From assembly GCF_014837015.1 (NCBI RefSeq), contig NZ_JACSPT010000009.1:16544-80543 (forward strand): 64,000 nucleotides of DNA. The letters run 5' to 3'. The notes under the pieces were generated by a model. The model did not search any database. It was not told where the DNA came from and saw only the letters and a list, made by a program, of their open reading frames with translations. The position numbers and the translations under genes were made by a program. The stretch comes from Acinetobacter pecorum (lineage in GTDB: Bacteria; Pseudomonadota; Gammaproteobacteria; Pseudomonadales; Moraxellaceae). Every line of letters starts with the position of its first letter. Position 1 is the stretch's first letter. Below, piece after piece: positions 1-9,115 of this stretch.

Positions 1-1311
1 GTTTCTCGCATACAACGCTTACCAATTGGTAAGTTTCATTATACCTTGCTGGTGGTGATTGGACTGGGCTGGATGTTTGATGCAATGGATACCGGATTAA
101 TTTCCTTTATTCTGGCAAAAATGGCTGAAGACTGGCAGATGACTGCAGATCAGAAGAGCTGGGTGGTGTCGATCGGTTTTGTTGGCATGGCGATTGGGGC
201 GATTTGTTCTGGGGGACTGGCTGACCGGTTTGGGCGTAAAACAGTCTTTGCTGCAACGCTGGTCATTTATAGCCTGGCCACGGCAGCCTGCGCTTTTGCA
301 CCGAATCTGACCTGGCTGCTGGTCTTCCGTTTTATTGTCGGTTTGGGCCTGGGTGGCCAGTTACCCGTGGCTGTGACGCTGGTCAGTGAATATATTCCGG
401 CCCGGGTGCGAGGCCGTTTTATTGTCCTGCTGGAAAGCTTTTGGGGGCTGGGCTGGTTAGTTGCAGCTTTAGTATCGCGCTTTGTCATTCCTGATTTTGG
501 CTGGCAAACCGCTTTTCTGATTGGTGGCCTGCCTGCGCTGTATGCAATTGTGATCTGGAAAATGATACCGGAATCTATTCCTTTCCTGATTAACCGTGGC
601 CGTATAGACGAAGCCTCGGCACTGGTTAAAAAGATTGAGCGTCAATGTGGCGTTCAAGTCTATGAAATTTTTGAAGTGAAACCGGTCGCAGAGAAGCAGA
701 ATATTTCATTTTCCCAGTTATGGTCGGGTATCTTTGCGCGCCGTACGCTTATGCTCTGGCTGATCTGGTTCGGTATTATTTTTTCCTATTATGGCATCTT
801 TACCTGGTTGCCAAGCTTACTGGTCAAAGAAGGCTATAGCATCGTCCAGTCATTTGAGTATGTACTGATTATGATTCTGGCGCAGTTGCCGGGTTATCTG
901 GTGGCAGCCTGGCTGGTCGAAAAGCTGGGTCGTAAGCCTACTCTAGCCGGTTTTATTGGCATGTGTGCGATCTCGGCCTATTTCTTTGGCCAGTCGGGTA
1001 GTGTTGCTGAAATCGTGATTTGGGGCTGTCTGATGTCCTTCTTTAATCTGGGTGCCTGGGGTGTGCTCTATACTTATACGCCGGAACAATATCCGACCAA
1101 TATCCGTGCCTTTGGTTCAGGCTGGGCCGGTGCAGTGGGCCGGATTGGCGGTATTGCAGCGCCTTTTGCCGTAACCCATCTGATGGGCATGCCGAATGGC
1201 TTTAGCTATGTCTTCACCATGTTTACTGGAGTTCTGGTCGCTGTTGCCCTTGTGATTCTGGTTTTGGGTGAAGAAACCAAAGGCAAGACCCTGGAATCGA
1301 TGGGCTTATAA
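1..1311 (+). CDS. MFS transporter, NiaP-like (5' truncated)
   Basis: Major facilitator superfamily secondary transporter of the inner membrane. The reading frame is open to the first base: the 15 codons before the first possible TTG start at 46 read like the conserved N-terminus of nicotinate/aromatic-acid symporters (RLPIGKFHY), so the true start lies outside the window. Visible family signs are GLGWMFDAMDTG in TM1, the loop 2-3 motif GGLADRFGRK, the motif PEQYPTNIRAFGSG after TM10, and about twelve hydrophobic segments. The wording resembles NiaP-type niacin transporters, but other MFS carriers of small aromatic acids look similar, so the substrate is an inference. No partner gene for nicotinate metabolism is in view. 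Confidence 0.85.
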   Translation, partial: VSRIQRLPIGKFHYTLLVVIGLGWMFDAMDTGLISFILAKMAEDWQMTADQKSWVVSIGFVGMAIGAICSGGLADRFGRKTVFAATLVIYSLATAACAFAPNLTWLLVFRFIVGLGLGGQLPVAVTLVSEYIPARVRGRFIVLLESFWGLGWLVAALVSRFVIPDFGWQTAFLIGGLPALYAIVIWKMIPESIPFLINRGRIDEASALVKKIERQCGVQVYEIFEVKPVAEKQNISFSQLWSGIFARRTLMLWLIWFGIIFSYYGIFTWLPSLLVKEGYSIVQSFEYVLIMILAQLPGYLVAAWLVEKLGRKPTLAGFIGMCAISAYFFGQSGSVAEIVIWGCLMSFFNLGAWGVLYTYTPEQYPTNIRAFGSGWAGAVGRIGGIAAPFAVTHLMGMPNGFSYVFTMFTGVLVAVALVILVLGEETKGKTLESMGL

Positions 1312-1476
1312 AGTGAATGATTTTTTAGTTGCTTGAGGCCTATAAAGTGGATATTTTTAGGCCATAAGACACAAATTGTCGCGCTGAGCTATTTGATGCC
1401 CTTGTGTCATCCCCAGCCGCGACATAGCATAAGAAACATTGATACAAAAACGAATTATTTAGGACTATAGGTTGTT

Positions 1477-3696
1477 ATGACAAGCCTTGCGCATCATGCG
1501 ACAGAAAACCGCTCCGTAGCAGAATTTACCGAACAAGCTTATCTGAATTACGCCATGTACGTGATTATGGATCGGGCACTCCCTCATATCAGCGATGGCC
1601 TGAAACCGGTACAGCGCCGGATTGTCTATGCCATGAGTGAGCTGGGCCTGAAATGGACCAGCAAACCAAAGAAATCGGCACGTACTGTGGGTGACGTACT
1701 GGGCAAATACCATCCGCATGGTGACTCGGCCTGTTATGAAGCCATGGTACTGATGGCACAGCCCTTTAGTTACCGCTATCCGTTTATTGAGGGACAGGGC
1801 AACTGGGGTTCTCCGGATGATCCGAAGTCTTTCGCAGCCATGCGTTATACCGAAGCCAAACTGTCTCAATACAGCGAACTATTGTTATCTGAACTGGGTC
1901 AGGGCACCTGTGAATGGCAGGACAACTTTGACGGTTCGATGAAAGAACCGGTGAACTTGCCAGCACGTGTACCGAATATCCTGCTGAATGGTACCACTGG
2001 CATCGCAGTCGGGATGGCCACTGACATTCCACCGCATAACCTGCGTGAAGTAGTCAAGGGCACCATTGCCCTGATTCGTAATCCGAACCTGACCGATGAA
2101 AAAATCGCAGACTATATTCCTGCACCGGATTTGCCGACCAAAGCCGAAATTATTACTCCTCCTGCTGAACTGTTAAAAATTCAGACTACAGGTCGTGGCA
2201 GTTATCGCATGCGTGCGGTATATACCATAGATAAAAACGAAATTATTATCACTGAACTTCCATATCAGGTGTCAGGCTCCAAAATCATTACCCAGATTGC
2301 CGACCAGATGCAGGCCAAGAAACTGCCTTTAGTCAGCGATGTACGGGATGAATCGGATCATGTCAATCCAACCCGTTTAGTGATTGTTCTGCGTTCCAAC
2401 CGCATTGATGCAGAAGCAGTCATGAGCCATCTGTTTGCGACCACAGATCTGGAATCCAGCTATCGTGTCAATATGAACATGATTGGTGCCGATGGCCGTC
2501 CACAGGTAAAATCGATTCGTCGTATTCTGCTGGAATGGATTGAAATCCGTAAAACCACGGTAACACGTCGTCTGCAATACCATCTGAACAAGATCGAAAA
2601 ACGCCTGCATATCTTGGGTGGTCTGATTATTGCATATTTGAATATTGATGAAGTGATTCGGATTATTCGTGAAGAAGATCAGCCAAAATCGGTATTGATG
2701 GCGCGTTTTGGCATTGACGAGATTCAGGCTGAAGCCATTTTGGAACTCAAGTTACGTCATCTGGCCAAGCTTGAGGAAATGCAACTGCGCCGTGAACAGG
2801 AAGAACTTGAAGCGAAAGCTGCGGTGATTCGTGAACAGCTGGCCAATCCGGAATCCTTGAAGACCCTGATCATTTCTGAACTAAAAGAAGATGCCAAGAA
2901 ATTTGGTGATGATCGCCGTTCGCCAATCGTACAGCGTGCCGAAGCTGCTGCGATCAATGAAACTGAAATGTTGCCTGCCGATCCGGTGACGGTAGTGTTA
3001 TCTGAAGCTGGCTGGATTCGCTGTGCCAAAGGTCATGAAGTGGAGGCTGAAAATCTGAATTTCCGTGCCGGTGACCAGTACTTGAGTCATGCTCAAGGCA
3101 AGTCCAACCAGCGGGTCTATGTGATTGATGATACCGGCCGTAGCTATGCCTTACCAATCAATAGCCTGCCATCGGCACGTGGTCTCGGTGAACCACTCAG
3201 TTCAAAACTTTCTCCTGCCAGCGGAGTGGGTTTTAAACAGGTTCTGGTGGCTGATGACGAAGCTGAAATTCTGGCCATCAGTAGTAAAGGGTATGGCTTT
3301 AAAACCCAGGCCAAGCAGCTGGATACCAGTGCCAAAGCCGGGAAAGCTTTCCTGAATTTATCTGAAGGAGCTGAAGTGATGAACCTGCAGCTACTCGAAG
3401 ATGCCACGCATGTTGCACTGCTCAGTTCGGCAGGGCGCCTGTTAATTGTCGATTTAGCAGAGTTGCCGGTGTTGAATAAAGGCAAAGGAAATAAATTGAT
3501 ACAACTTGAGGCTAGTGATCAAATTTTGTCCATGACACTATTGAAGCTTGATGAAACAATTCAAGTGCTTGCAGGACAGCAGCAGTTAAAATTAAAAGGG
3601 GATGATTTGCAAAAATATCTCGGCAAACGTGGTGCAAAAGGTCAGCTTTTACCACGCGGATACCAAAAAGCAAATAAACTGTTGATTCAAAGATAA
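1477..3696 (+). CDS. parC: DNA topoisomerase IV subunit A
   Basis: Breaks and rejoins DNA within the ParC2-ParE2 enzyme that decatenates daughter chromosomes. The 739 residues begin with the winged-helix/tower domain; the catalytic tyrosine is Y124 in [11 protein letters not shown], and the quinolone region [12 protein letters not shown] carries Ser84 and Glu88. The C-terminal third (from about residue 500) has the beta-pinwheel repeats of ParC and no GyrA-box QRRGGKG, which separates it from GyrA. The ATG at 1477 follows a weak AGG about 8 bases upstream. parE is not adjacent. The gene stands alone between the MFS gene and fadD, with no obvious T-rich terminator behind it. Confidence 0.96.
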   Translation: MTSLAHHATENRSVAEFTEQAYLNYAMYVIMDRALPHISDGLKPVQRRIVYAMSELGLKWTSKPKKSARTVGDVLGKYHPHGDSACYEAMVLMAQPFSYRYPFIEGQGNWGSPDDPKSFAAMRYTEAKLSQYSELLLSELGQGTCEWQDNFDGSMKEPVNLPARVPNILLNGTTGIAVGMATDIPPHNLREVVKGTIALIRNPNLTDEKIADYIPAPDLPTKAEIITPPAELLKIQTTGRGSYRMRAVYTIDKNEIIITELPYQVSGSKIITQIADQMQAKKLPLVSDVRDESDHVNPTRLVIVLRSNRIDAEAVMSHLFATTDLESSYRVNMNMIGADGRPQVKSIRRILLEWIEIRKTTVTRRLQYHLNKIEKRLHILGGLIIAYLNIDEVIRIIREEDQPKSVLMARFGIDEIQAEAILELKLRHLAKLEEMQLRREQEELEAKAAVIREQLANPESLKTLIISELKEDAKKFGDDRRSPIVQRAEAAAINETEMLPADPVTVVLSEAGWIRCAKGHEVEAENLNFRAGDQYLSHAQGKSNQRVYVIDDTGRSYALPINSLPSARGLGEPLSSKLSPASGVGFKQVLVADDEAEILAISSKGYGFKTQAKQLDTSAKAGKAFLNLSEGAEVMNLQLLEDATHVALLSSAGRLLIVDLAELPVLNKGKGNKLIQLEASDQILSMTLLKLDETIQVLAGQQQLKLKGDDLQKYLGKRGAKGQLLPRGYQKANKLLIQR

Positions 3697-3701
3697 GACT
3701 A

Positions 3702-3756
3702 GCATCCATCCTGTAAAATACGTTATATATGAACAACGATTCGACAAGATGGATGC
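3702..3756. repeat. Inverted repeat between parC and fadD
   Basis: GCATCCATC at 3702-3710 is mirrored exactly by GATGGATGC at 3748-3756, with a 37-base AT-rich centre. No T-run follows, so it is not a standard intrinsic terminator. It could be a paired operator site or an RNA hairpin in the fadD leader. Confidence 0.5.
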
Positions 3757-3846
3757 AATATTGCACATATACAAGTCTAAAAACGGCGTGTGATATTGAA
3801 AAAAACAGTTGAAATACTAAGGATTATGATTGGAGAGATGGCCATT

Positions 3847-5523
3847 ATGGAAAAAATTTGGTTTGCTGAATACCAAAAAACAGGGATTCCAGAAACAGTA
3901 GAATTACCACCAGAAAATACTTCTCTAGTAGATATTTTTGAACGTAATTTCCAAAAATTCGGCTCGCGTGATGCCTTTATCTTTATGGATAAGGCCATGA
4001 CTTTCAATGAATTGGAAGAGGCGAGTCGCAAATTTGCAACTTATTTACAAAGCTTGGGGTTGGCAAAAGGTTCACGTGTTGCAGTGATGATGCCAAACGT
4101 GCTTCAGTATCCGGTCGTGGCACTTGGGGTGTTCCGCGCAGGTTTGGTACTGGTCAACGTGAATCCACTCTATACATCACGTGAACTTGAGCATCAATTG
4201 AATGACTCAGGTGCTGAAGTTCTGGTGATCATTGAGAACTTTGCATCTGTTTACCAGGCGATTATCGGTAAAACACCAGTGAAGCATGTTGTAGTAGCTT
4301 CTGTCGGTGACATGCTGGGTGCCTTGAAAGGAACACTGGTAAATTTTGTACTGCGTTCTGTGCGCAAGCAGATTCCAGCATGGGATATTCCAGGCCACGT
4401 CAAGTTCAATACCGCTTTAAATAAAGTTAGCCCGAACAATTACAAGCGTCCTGAACTAGGCCTAAGCGATACGGCTGTACTGCAATATACGGGCGGTACC
4501 ACAGGCGTATCTAAAGGTGCTGAACTGACGCACCGTAACCTGGTCGCGAACCTGTTACAGTGTGACGGTATTTTCCAGAGTAAATTTGGTGCGCAAGATG
4601 GTCAGCCAGATGACCGTATTTTCTGTGCCTTGCCGCTTTATCATATCTTTGCGTTTATGGTGTGCGCACTGTATGGCATGTACAAAGGCCAAGCGAATGT
4701 CCTGATTCCGAACCCGCGTGATCTGCCGGCAGTGATGAAAGAATTACGTAAATACCAGCCGACTTTCTTCCCGGCAGTGAATACACTATTCAATGCGCTG
4801 GTAAACAATGAAGAGTTCAAACAGCTTGATCATAGCAAGTTAAAAATGGCAATGGGCGGTGGTATGGCGGTACTTCCTTCTACTGCAGCAGCATGGAAGA
4901 AAGTCACCGGAACCAATATTGTTGAAGGTTATGGCTTGTCTGAAACCTCTCCAGTCGCTACGGCAAACCCACCTGCATCTGAAGAATTTAGTGGCACCAT
5001 TGGTATCCCGTTACCATCAACCGAAGTTGCTATTCTGGATGATGAAGGCAATGAAGTTCCATTGGGCGAGCAAGGTGAAATTTCAATCCGTGGTCCTCAG
5101 GTCATGAAAGGCTACTGGAACCGACCAGATGAAACTGACAAAGTGATGGTTAATGGCTTCTTCCGTACCGGTGATATCGGTGTGATGGATTCACGTGGTT
5201 ATGTAAAAATCGTAGACCGTAAGAAAGACATGATTCTAGTTTCTGGTTTTAACGTTTATCCATCTGAGATTGAAGAAGTACTGGCAACCCATCCAAAAGT
5301 ACTGGAAGTGGCTGCGATTGGCGTACCAGATGAAAAATCAGGTGAAGTGCCGAAACTGTTTGTGGTGAAAAAAGATCCATCTCTAACCACAGAAGAGGTT
5401 TTGGCATTTGCTAAAGAAAATCTCACCGGTTATAAACGTCCACGTTATGTCGAGTTTATGGATGAATTACCAAAATCGAATGTAGGTAAAATCCTGCGCA
5501 AAGATTTACGTAAATCTGCCTAA
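3847..5523 (+). CDS. fadD: Long-chain-fatty-acid--CoA ligase
   Basis: Activates long-chain fatty acids to acyl-CoA through an acyl-adenylate at the inner face of the membrane, feeding beta-oxidation. The AMP-binding P-loop YTGGTTGVSKG lies near residue 215, YGLSETSP near 360, and the FACS signature NGFFRTGDIG...RKKDMILVSGFNVYPSEIEE near 435-480. The C-terminal catalytic lysine region is VGKILRK. The frame extends upstream to a GTG at 3790, but the family start MEKIWFAEYQ fits the ATG at 3847, which has GGAGAG about 9 bases before it. Length is then 558 residues, normal for FadD. It is followed by a strong bidirectional terminator. Confidence 0.95.
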   Translation: MEKIWFAEYQKTGIPETVELPPENTSLVDIFERNFQKFGSRDAFIFMDKAMTFNELEEASRKFATYLQSLGLAKGSRVAVMMPNVLQYPVVALGVFRAGLVLVNVNPLYTSRELEHQLNDSGAEVLVIIENFASVYQAIIGKTPVKHVVVASVGDMLGALKGTLVNFVLRSVRKQIPAWDIPGHVKFNTALNKVSPNNYKRPELGLSDTAVLQYTGGTTGVSKGAELTHRNLVANLLQCDGIFQSKFGAQDGQPDDRIFCALPLYHIFAFMVCALYGMYKGQANVLIPNPRDLPAVMKELRKYQPTFFPAVNTLFNALVNNEEFKQLDHSKLKMAMGGGMAVLPSTAAAWKKVTGTNIVEGYGLSETSPVATANPPASEEFSGTIGIPLPSTEVAILDDEGNEVPLGEQGEISIRGPQVMKGYWNRPDETDKVMVNGFFRTGDIGVMDSRGYVKIVDRKKDMILVSGFNVYPSEIEEVLATHPKVLEVAAIGVPDEKSGEVPKLFVVKKDPSLTTEEVLAFAKENLTGYKRPRYVEFMDELPKSNVGKILRKDLRKSA

Positions 5524-5530
5524 ATTCTGT

Positions 5531-5562
5531 AAAAAAAAAAGCGCCGTCAGGCGCTTTTTTTA
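5531..5562. terminator. Bidirectional intrinsic terminator
   Basis: GCGCC-GTCA-GGCGC stem (5541-5554) flanked by ten A on the left and seven T on the right. It serves fadD on the plus strand and the convergent small membrane protein gene on the minus strand. Confidence 0.9.
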
Positions 5563-5573
5563 ATTTGGACTTT

Positions 5574-5954
5574 TTATTTTTTCATTAACCAGCGGTCAAA
5601 ATAAGGGCGGCCTACTCCGACTACTCCCAAGAAAATAAACATGGTACCGAACTGGCGGGTAAATCCGGTTTGATTAAAGCTGCCATAACTTAGAATATTA
5701 TCTAGCAAGCAATAAACCAGGATTGCGATCAACCAGTGCCAGAGAGGCAGGCGCTTGATCCCTACAGCATAAAAAGAAATCCATAGAAGAGCAAAGGTGA
5801 AGATCGGTGACCAGATGTTCATATTGGCACAAATGACGGCGATCAGAAATGCCACAATCGGCAGCACAATTTTTAATACGCGATCCACTTGACGTTGATG
5901 CTGGCGTTGTTTCTCGAGGACATCGAACATTTCATTTTGATCAGGTGTGACCAT
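5574..5954 (-). CDS. Conserved membrane protein of unknown function
   Basis: I do not recognise a named family. The 126 residues start with a polar, Gln-rich and basic N-terminus (about residues 1-25, possibly a short amphipathic helix), followed by about four hydrophobic segments (near 27-45, 47-66, 72-88 and 98-115) and the basic tail RPYFDRWLMKK, which suggests a small inner-membrane protein. It is monocistronic, ending in the terminator shared with fadD. Its start faces the MAPEG gene with about 100 AT-rich bases between. No signal peptide, metal-site or enzyme motif is visible. Confidence 0.7.
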   Translation of the reverse strand: MVTPDQNEMFDVLEKQRQHQRQVDRVLKIVLPIVAFLIAVICANMNIWSPIFTFALLWISFYAVGIKRLPLWHWLIAILVYCLLDNILSYGSFNQTGFTRQFGTMFIFLGVVGVGRPYFDRWLMKK

Positions 5955-6053
5955 AGTGAATCCTTAACAAGTAATAAAAAGCACTCTATTTAACAAAATT
6001 TATTCACGAAATGCCATGCTATGATAGGGATAAAATTTTATGAGAAAAAACAG

Positions 6054-6452
6054 ATGCACAGCATTAGTGGGATTATCTATCTCATTTTAGCCGCTTGTCT
6101 TTTGCCCTATGTATTCACATTGATTGCAAAAAAAACTGCAGGCTTTAGCGCCAAAGACAATCAGCATCCACGGGAATTTTTAGAAAAGTCTTCAGGACTA
6201 GCCAGTCGTGCCAATGCTGTCCAGCAGAACAGTTTTGAAAGTTTACCACTCTTTATTGCTGCGATCTTGATGGCAGAATATATGGTGGTGCCCCAAGAGT
6301 TGGTCATGACGTTCGGTATTGCCTATCTGGTTTTTCGTACCTTGTACGGAATTTGCTATCTGGCCAACTGGGCAACTCTACGTTCTATTGTATGGTTGCT
6401 CTCGATGTTATGCCCGGTGGCTTTATTGCTGCTGATCATCAAGATCGTTTAA
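6054..6452 (+). CDS. MAPEG family membrane protein
   Basis: Four-helix membrane protein of the MAPEG superfamily, which includes microsomal glutathione transferases and leukotriene synthases. The bacterial members mostly lack an assigned role. Family features are a hydrophobic first helix, the loop with NPR-like HPREFLEKSSGLASRANAVQQNSFESLPLF, and RTLYGICYLANWATLRS before the last helix. I chose the ATG at 6054 (MHSISGIIYL), which begins at the first membrane helix; an in-frame ATG at 6021 would add eleven polar residues and has no better ribosome site. Length is 132 residues. Enzyme activity is not predictable from the sequence. Confidence 0.8.
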   Translation: MHSISGIIYLILAACLLPYVFTLIAKKTAGFSAKDNQHPREFLEKSSGLASRANAVQQNSFESLPLFIAAILMAEYMVVPQELVMTFGIAYLVFRTLYGICYLANWATLRSIVWLLSMLCPVALLLLIIKIV

Positions 6453-6518
6453 GTCAGCAAGTCAACGGACATATTTACAGTTCGAGATTTAAAGTCTAAA
6501 AATTTCTTTAAAACCCGT

Positions 6519-6524
6519 TATAAT
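6519..6524 (+). promoter_or_regulatory. Probable -10 box of the ppa promoter
   Basis: A perfect TATAAT lies 45 bases before the ppa start codon. The -35 region around 6495-6500 (TCTAAA) is weak, so the assignment rests mainly on the -10 and its position. Confidence 0.45.
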
Positions 6525-6568
6525 TGTCGCGGTTTTTTAAAAGATATAACTTGTTAAAGAGTGATGCT

Positions 6569-7105
6569 ATGAGCTACAGCAATATCCCAGCGGGTAAAGA
6601 TGCGCCAAACGATATCTATGTGATCATCGAAATTCCTGCAAATGCAGCACCAATCAAATACGAAATCGATAAAGATTCTGATGCGTTATTTGTAGACCGT
6701 TTTATGGGTACAGCAATGTTCTACCCAGCAAACTACGGTTATGTACCAAACACCCTGTCACTTGACGGTGACCCATTAGACGTACTGGTGGTAACTCCGC
6801 ATCCGGTCGAACCAGGTTCTGTGATTCGTTGCCGTCCTGTGGGTAAGTTGAACATGGAAGATGACGGTGGTATTGATGCGAAACTGGTTGCAGTTCCACA
6901 TGATAAACTGACGCCGATCTACAAAGATGTTCAGGAATATACGGATCTTCCTCCATTACTGATCAGCCAGATCGAACATTTCTTCCAGCATTACAAAGAC
7001 CTTGAACCAGGTAAATGGGTTAAGCTTAGTGGTTGGGACGGGGCTGATGTTGCAAAACAGGAAGTTATGAGTTCAATTGAAGCTTATGCAGAAGCAAATA
7101 AATAA
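6569..7105 (+). CDS. ppa: Inorganic pyrophosphatase
   Basis: Family I soluble pyrophosphatase, which hydrolyses PPi to two phosphates in the cytoplasm and so pulls biosynthetic reactions forward. The signature DGDPLDVLV with three metal-binding Asp is present, as are the upstream KYEIDKDS, the [12 protein letters not shown] block, and the [11 protein letters not shown]-terminal block. The ATG at 6569 ([23 protein letters not shown]) has AAAGAG 7 bases upstream and gives 178 residues, the usual length. The upstream in-frame TTG at 6524 sits inside the probable promoter and is rejected. It is a single-gene transcript ending in a bidirectional terminator. Confidence 0.97.
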   Translation: MSYSNIPAGKDAPNDIYVIIEIPANAAPIKYEIDKDSDALFVDRFMGTAMFYPANYGYVPNTLSLDGDPLDVLVVTPHPVEPGSVIRCRPVGKLNMEDDGGIDAKLVAVPHDKLTPIYKDVQEYTDLPPLLISQIEHFFQHYKDLEPGKWVKLSGWDGADVAKQEVMSSIEAYAEANK

Positions 7106-7150
7106 TTGCTTTTTGTTCATTGGGCTTTAAATTTTTAAAGCTTGGTATAA

Positions 7151-7177
7151 AAAAACCTGCACATGATGCAGGTTTTT
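7151..7177. terminator. Bidirectional intrinsic terminator
   Basis: AACCTGCA-CATGA-TGCAGGTT stem with A-run and T-run on either side. It closes ppa on the plus strand and the OprD-type porin on the minus strand. Confidence 0.9.
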
Positions 7178-7200
7178 TTATGGCTTGAATTTCGCGTGAA

Positions 7201-8517
7201 TTAGAATAATTTCACAGGAATGTCTAGCCAGATACGCCATTCGTTGGTGTCACCAATATAGCTAGATTGATAGTCATCACTCGCCCGGTAATAAGAGTGA
7301 CGTAAGCGTAAGCTTGCATCTTTCAGGTGACCGGATTGAACGGTATATTTAACCTGGTTAAAAAATTCATGTTCCTGAGCATTGCTGGTGATTAATTCAG
7401 CGCGGTTATCCGGATTCGCAACATGGATATCCCAGCCATAAACAAAAGCCGTGGTCCAGTTTAAACCTGGAATGCCATGATTTTTGAAGTTATAGCTGTA
7501 CTGTAGCTGAGCAGATTTTTCCTTATTGCCAATAAAGTCAGAAAGGTAAGAGTTTGGAAGGTACATGCTCTGACCGCCATCAGCATTTTCACCATAATCG
7601 TAACCAACATTGCCTGAGTTTTGTTGGTAAGCCAGCATGATATTGTGCACGTCTTTGTTATAGGCACTTGAAACCGCCCAGATTGTATTATGACGGTCTG
7701 CCAGATCAGTCGTGGTCTGAGAGTAGGTATTGGCATCCTTGTCAAACTTAGTATGATATCCACTCAAATCTAAAGTTAAAGATGAATCATCTTTCAGGTC
7801 ATGGGTAGAGTTGACACTCGCATAATGACGTTCCAGTTTATCTTTAACATCAACTCCATAATAAGAGGAGTTAAGGTGGTCATTGAAGTCGTATTTTGCA
7901 CCCCAAACTACTGCACTTTTCAGATGACGGCCATCAGTACTAAGTTGATCTGAATATTGGTCTTTGGTGAATTTACCTGCTGTAAGCTTCAGCTTGTCTA
8001 TTTCGTTACTTGTGACCAGTACCCCGGTAAAATACTCGGGAACCAGACGTGCGGTATTACTTGCGAGTACAGGAATATCAAGAACCTGAGTACCATAAGT
8101 AGCTGTCGTACTAGAAACACGAGCTTTCACATATGCCCCACCACGTGCCCAGGTACTATAAGGATCCACCCGGCCTTGGGCATCTTTGGCACCATTATTA
8201 TGCAGGGGAATCATGTTATTCCCCGCGTGTGCATTTTTGCCTATCTTGAAAGATGCATCACCGATAATACCTGCACCAAAACCAACTACACCTTTAGTAA
8301 AGCCAGAGTCCAGTTTAACTATCGCCGTTTGAGCAGATGAGCGTGTATCCGCTACACCATTCTTTTTGTCACGGCTTAGAAAACCGGTGCGGAATAAAAC
8401 CGTACCGTCAGCACCTTCAACAAAACCTTTAGCTTCAGCTTGTTCATTGGCATACACAGATGACACCAAAGCAGCTTGAATCATAACGATCAATGTTAAT
8501 TTTTTTATATTTTGCAT
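7201..8517 (-). CDS. OprD-family outer membrane porin
   Basis: An 18-strand-type outer membrane channel of the OprD/OccD-OccK family, which takes up basic amino acids or small carboxylates in Pseudomonadales. The N-terminus is a signal peptide (basic start, hydrophobic core, cleavage near VYANEQ). The mature protein begins with the family pattern FVEGADGTVLFRTGFLSRD, has WARGGAYVKARVSSTTATYGTQVLDIPVLASNTARLVPEYFTGV in the first third, alternates as beta-strands, and ends in a C-terminal Phe (IPVKLF), the outer membrane assembly signal. Length of 438 residues fits. The substrate cannot be named. It is monocistronic, with a long AT-rich upstream region shared with the torF-type gene. Confidence 0.9.
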   Translation of the reverse strand: MQNIKKLTLIVMIQAALVSSVYANEQAEAKGFVEGADGTVLFRTGFLSRDKKNGVADTRSSAQTAIVKLDSGFTKGVVGFGAGIIGDASFKIGKNAHAGNNMIPLHNNGAKDAQGRVDPYSTWARGGAYVKARVSSTTATYGTQVLDIPVLASNTARLVPEYFTGVLVTSNEIDKLKLTAGKFTKDQYSDQLSTDGRHLKSAVVWGAKYDFNDHLNSSYYGVDVKDKLERHYASVNSTHDLKDDSSLTLDLSGYHTKFDKDANTYSQTTTDLADRHNTIWAVSSAYNKDVHNIMLAYQQNSGNVGYDYGENADGGQSMYLPNSYLSDFIGNKEKSAQLQYSYNFKNHGIPGLNWTTAFVYGWDIHVANPDNRAELITSNAQEHEFFNQVKYTVQSGHLKDASLRLRHSYYRASDDYQSSYIGDTNEWRIWLDIPVKLF

Positions 8518-9115
8518 TGGGAGATGACCTTATACAAACTAGTAGAGAATTTTTAAGAATTGTATAAGAATTGATGGAAAAAATGTCATTTTTTATTGCA
8601 GATCTTCTATTAAAGTCTAATTTTTTTAACTCAAATTAAAAAATAGCGAAACTTAACGAAAATGGATTTATAACCATTTGGTAAAAAATTAATATAAACA
8701 AAAACCTGTTAGAAGGTAAAACTTATCTTTTTAAGAATGCAAAATAAGAAGAAATGGCTTTTATACTGAATAATGTGTAAAAAAATATGATCAAAAAATA
8801 TGCACGGTTTTTTGGCATAAATTTTAGTTCTTCTAAAAGAAGAATCAAAATAGGGCAAGTTGTAAATAATTATGTATAAGCCTTAAAAAACAAAGGAATG
8901 GTGCTCAAATCTTTTGAGTCAAGAAATCACCTAGCACATACTTTTTAGAATAATTTAAATTTTAATTTAAAAACAGAAGCTTATATATTAATTATTTTGT
9001 GGGTTTTATTGTTTCGAGTTTCCTTTATTCAGATTGGCATAGCTCTTGCAGTTTCGAGCTTGAGTTTAATCAATGACCATAAAAAACGTCTCAGACGATC
9101 TGGGGGAGTCACACA
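8518..9115. other. 598-base AT-rich divergent regulatory region
   Basis: No credible gene. It separates the two divergent porin genes. From left to right I see: a 9-bp inverted repeat CTTATACAA/TTGTATAAG (8529-8537, 8560-8568) just before the OprD-type start; a perfect hairpin TTCTTCT-AAA-AGAAGAA (8828-8844); the inverted repeat CTCAAA-TCT-TTTGAG (8904-8918) nested between GTGCT (8901) and AGCAC (8933-8937); a direct repeat GTTTCGAG at 9011-9018 and 9051-9058; and the sigma-54 promoter at 9035-9050. The remainder is A/T-tract sequence that could bind IHF or H-NS-like proteins. Confidence 0.7.
9035..9050 (+). promoter_or_regulatory. Sigma-54 promoter of the TorF-type porin
   Basis: TGGCATAGCTCTTGCA matches the sigma-54 consensus TGGCAYRNNNNTTGCW at every defined position, with the GG and GC doublets correctly spaced. 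Predicted transcription start is near 9061, giving a leader of about 55 bases with GGGGGAG in front of the ATG at 9116. An activator of the NtrC class would be needed. Confidence 0.75.

Noticed and set aside
1337..1363. GGCCTA/TAGGCC inverted repeat after the MFS gene as a terminator
   Set aside because: 6-bp arms and no T-run afterwards; too weak to call.
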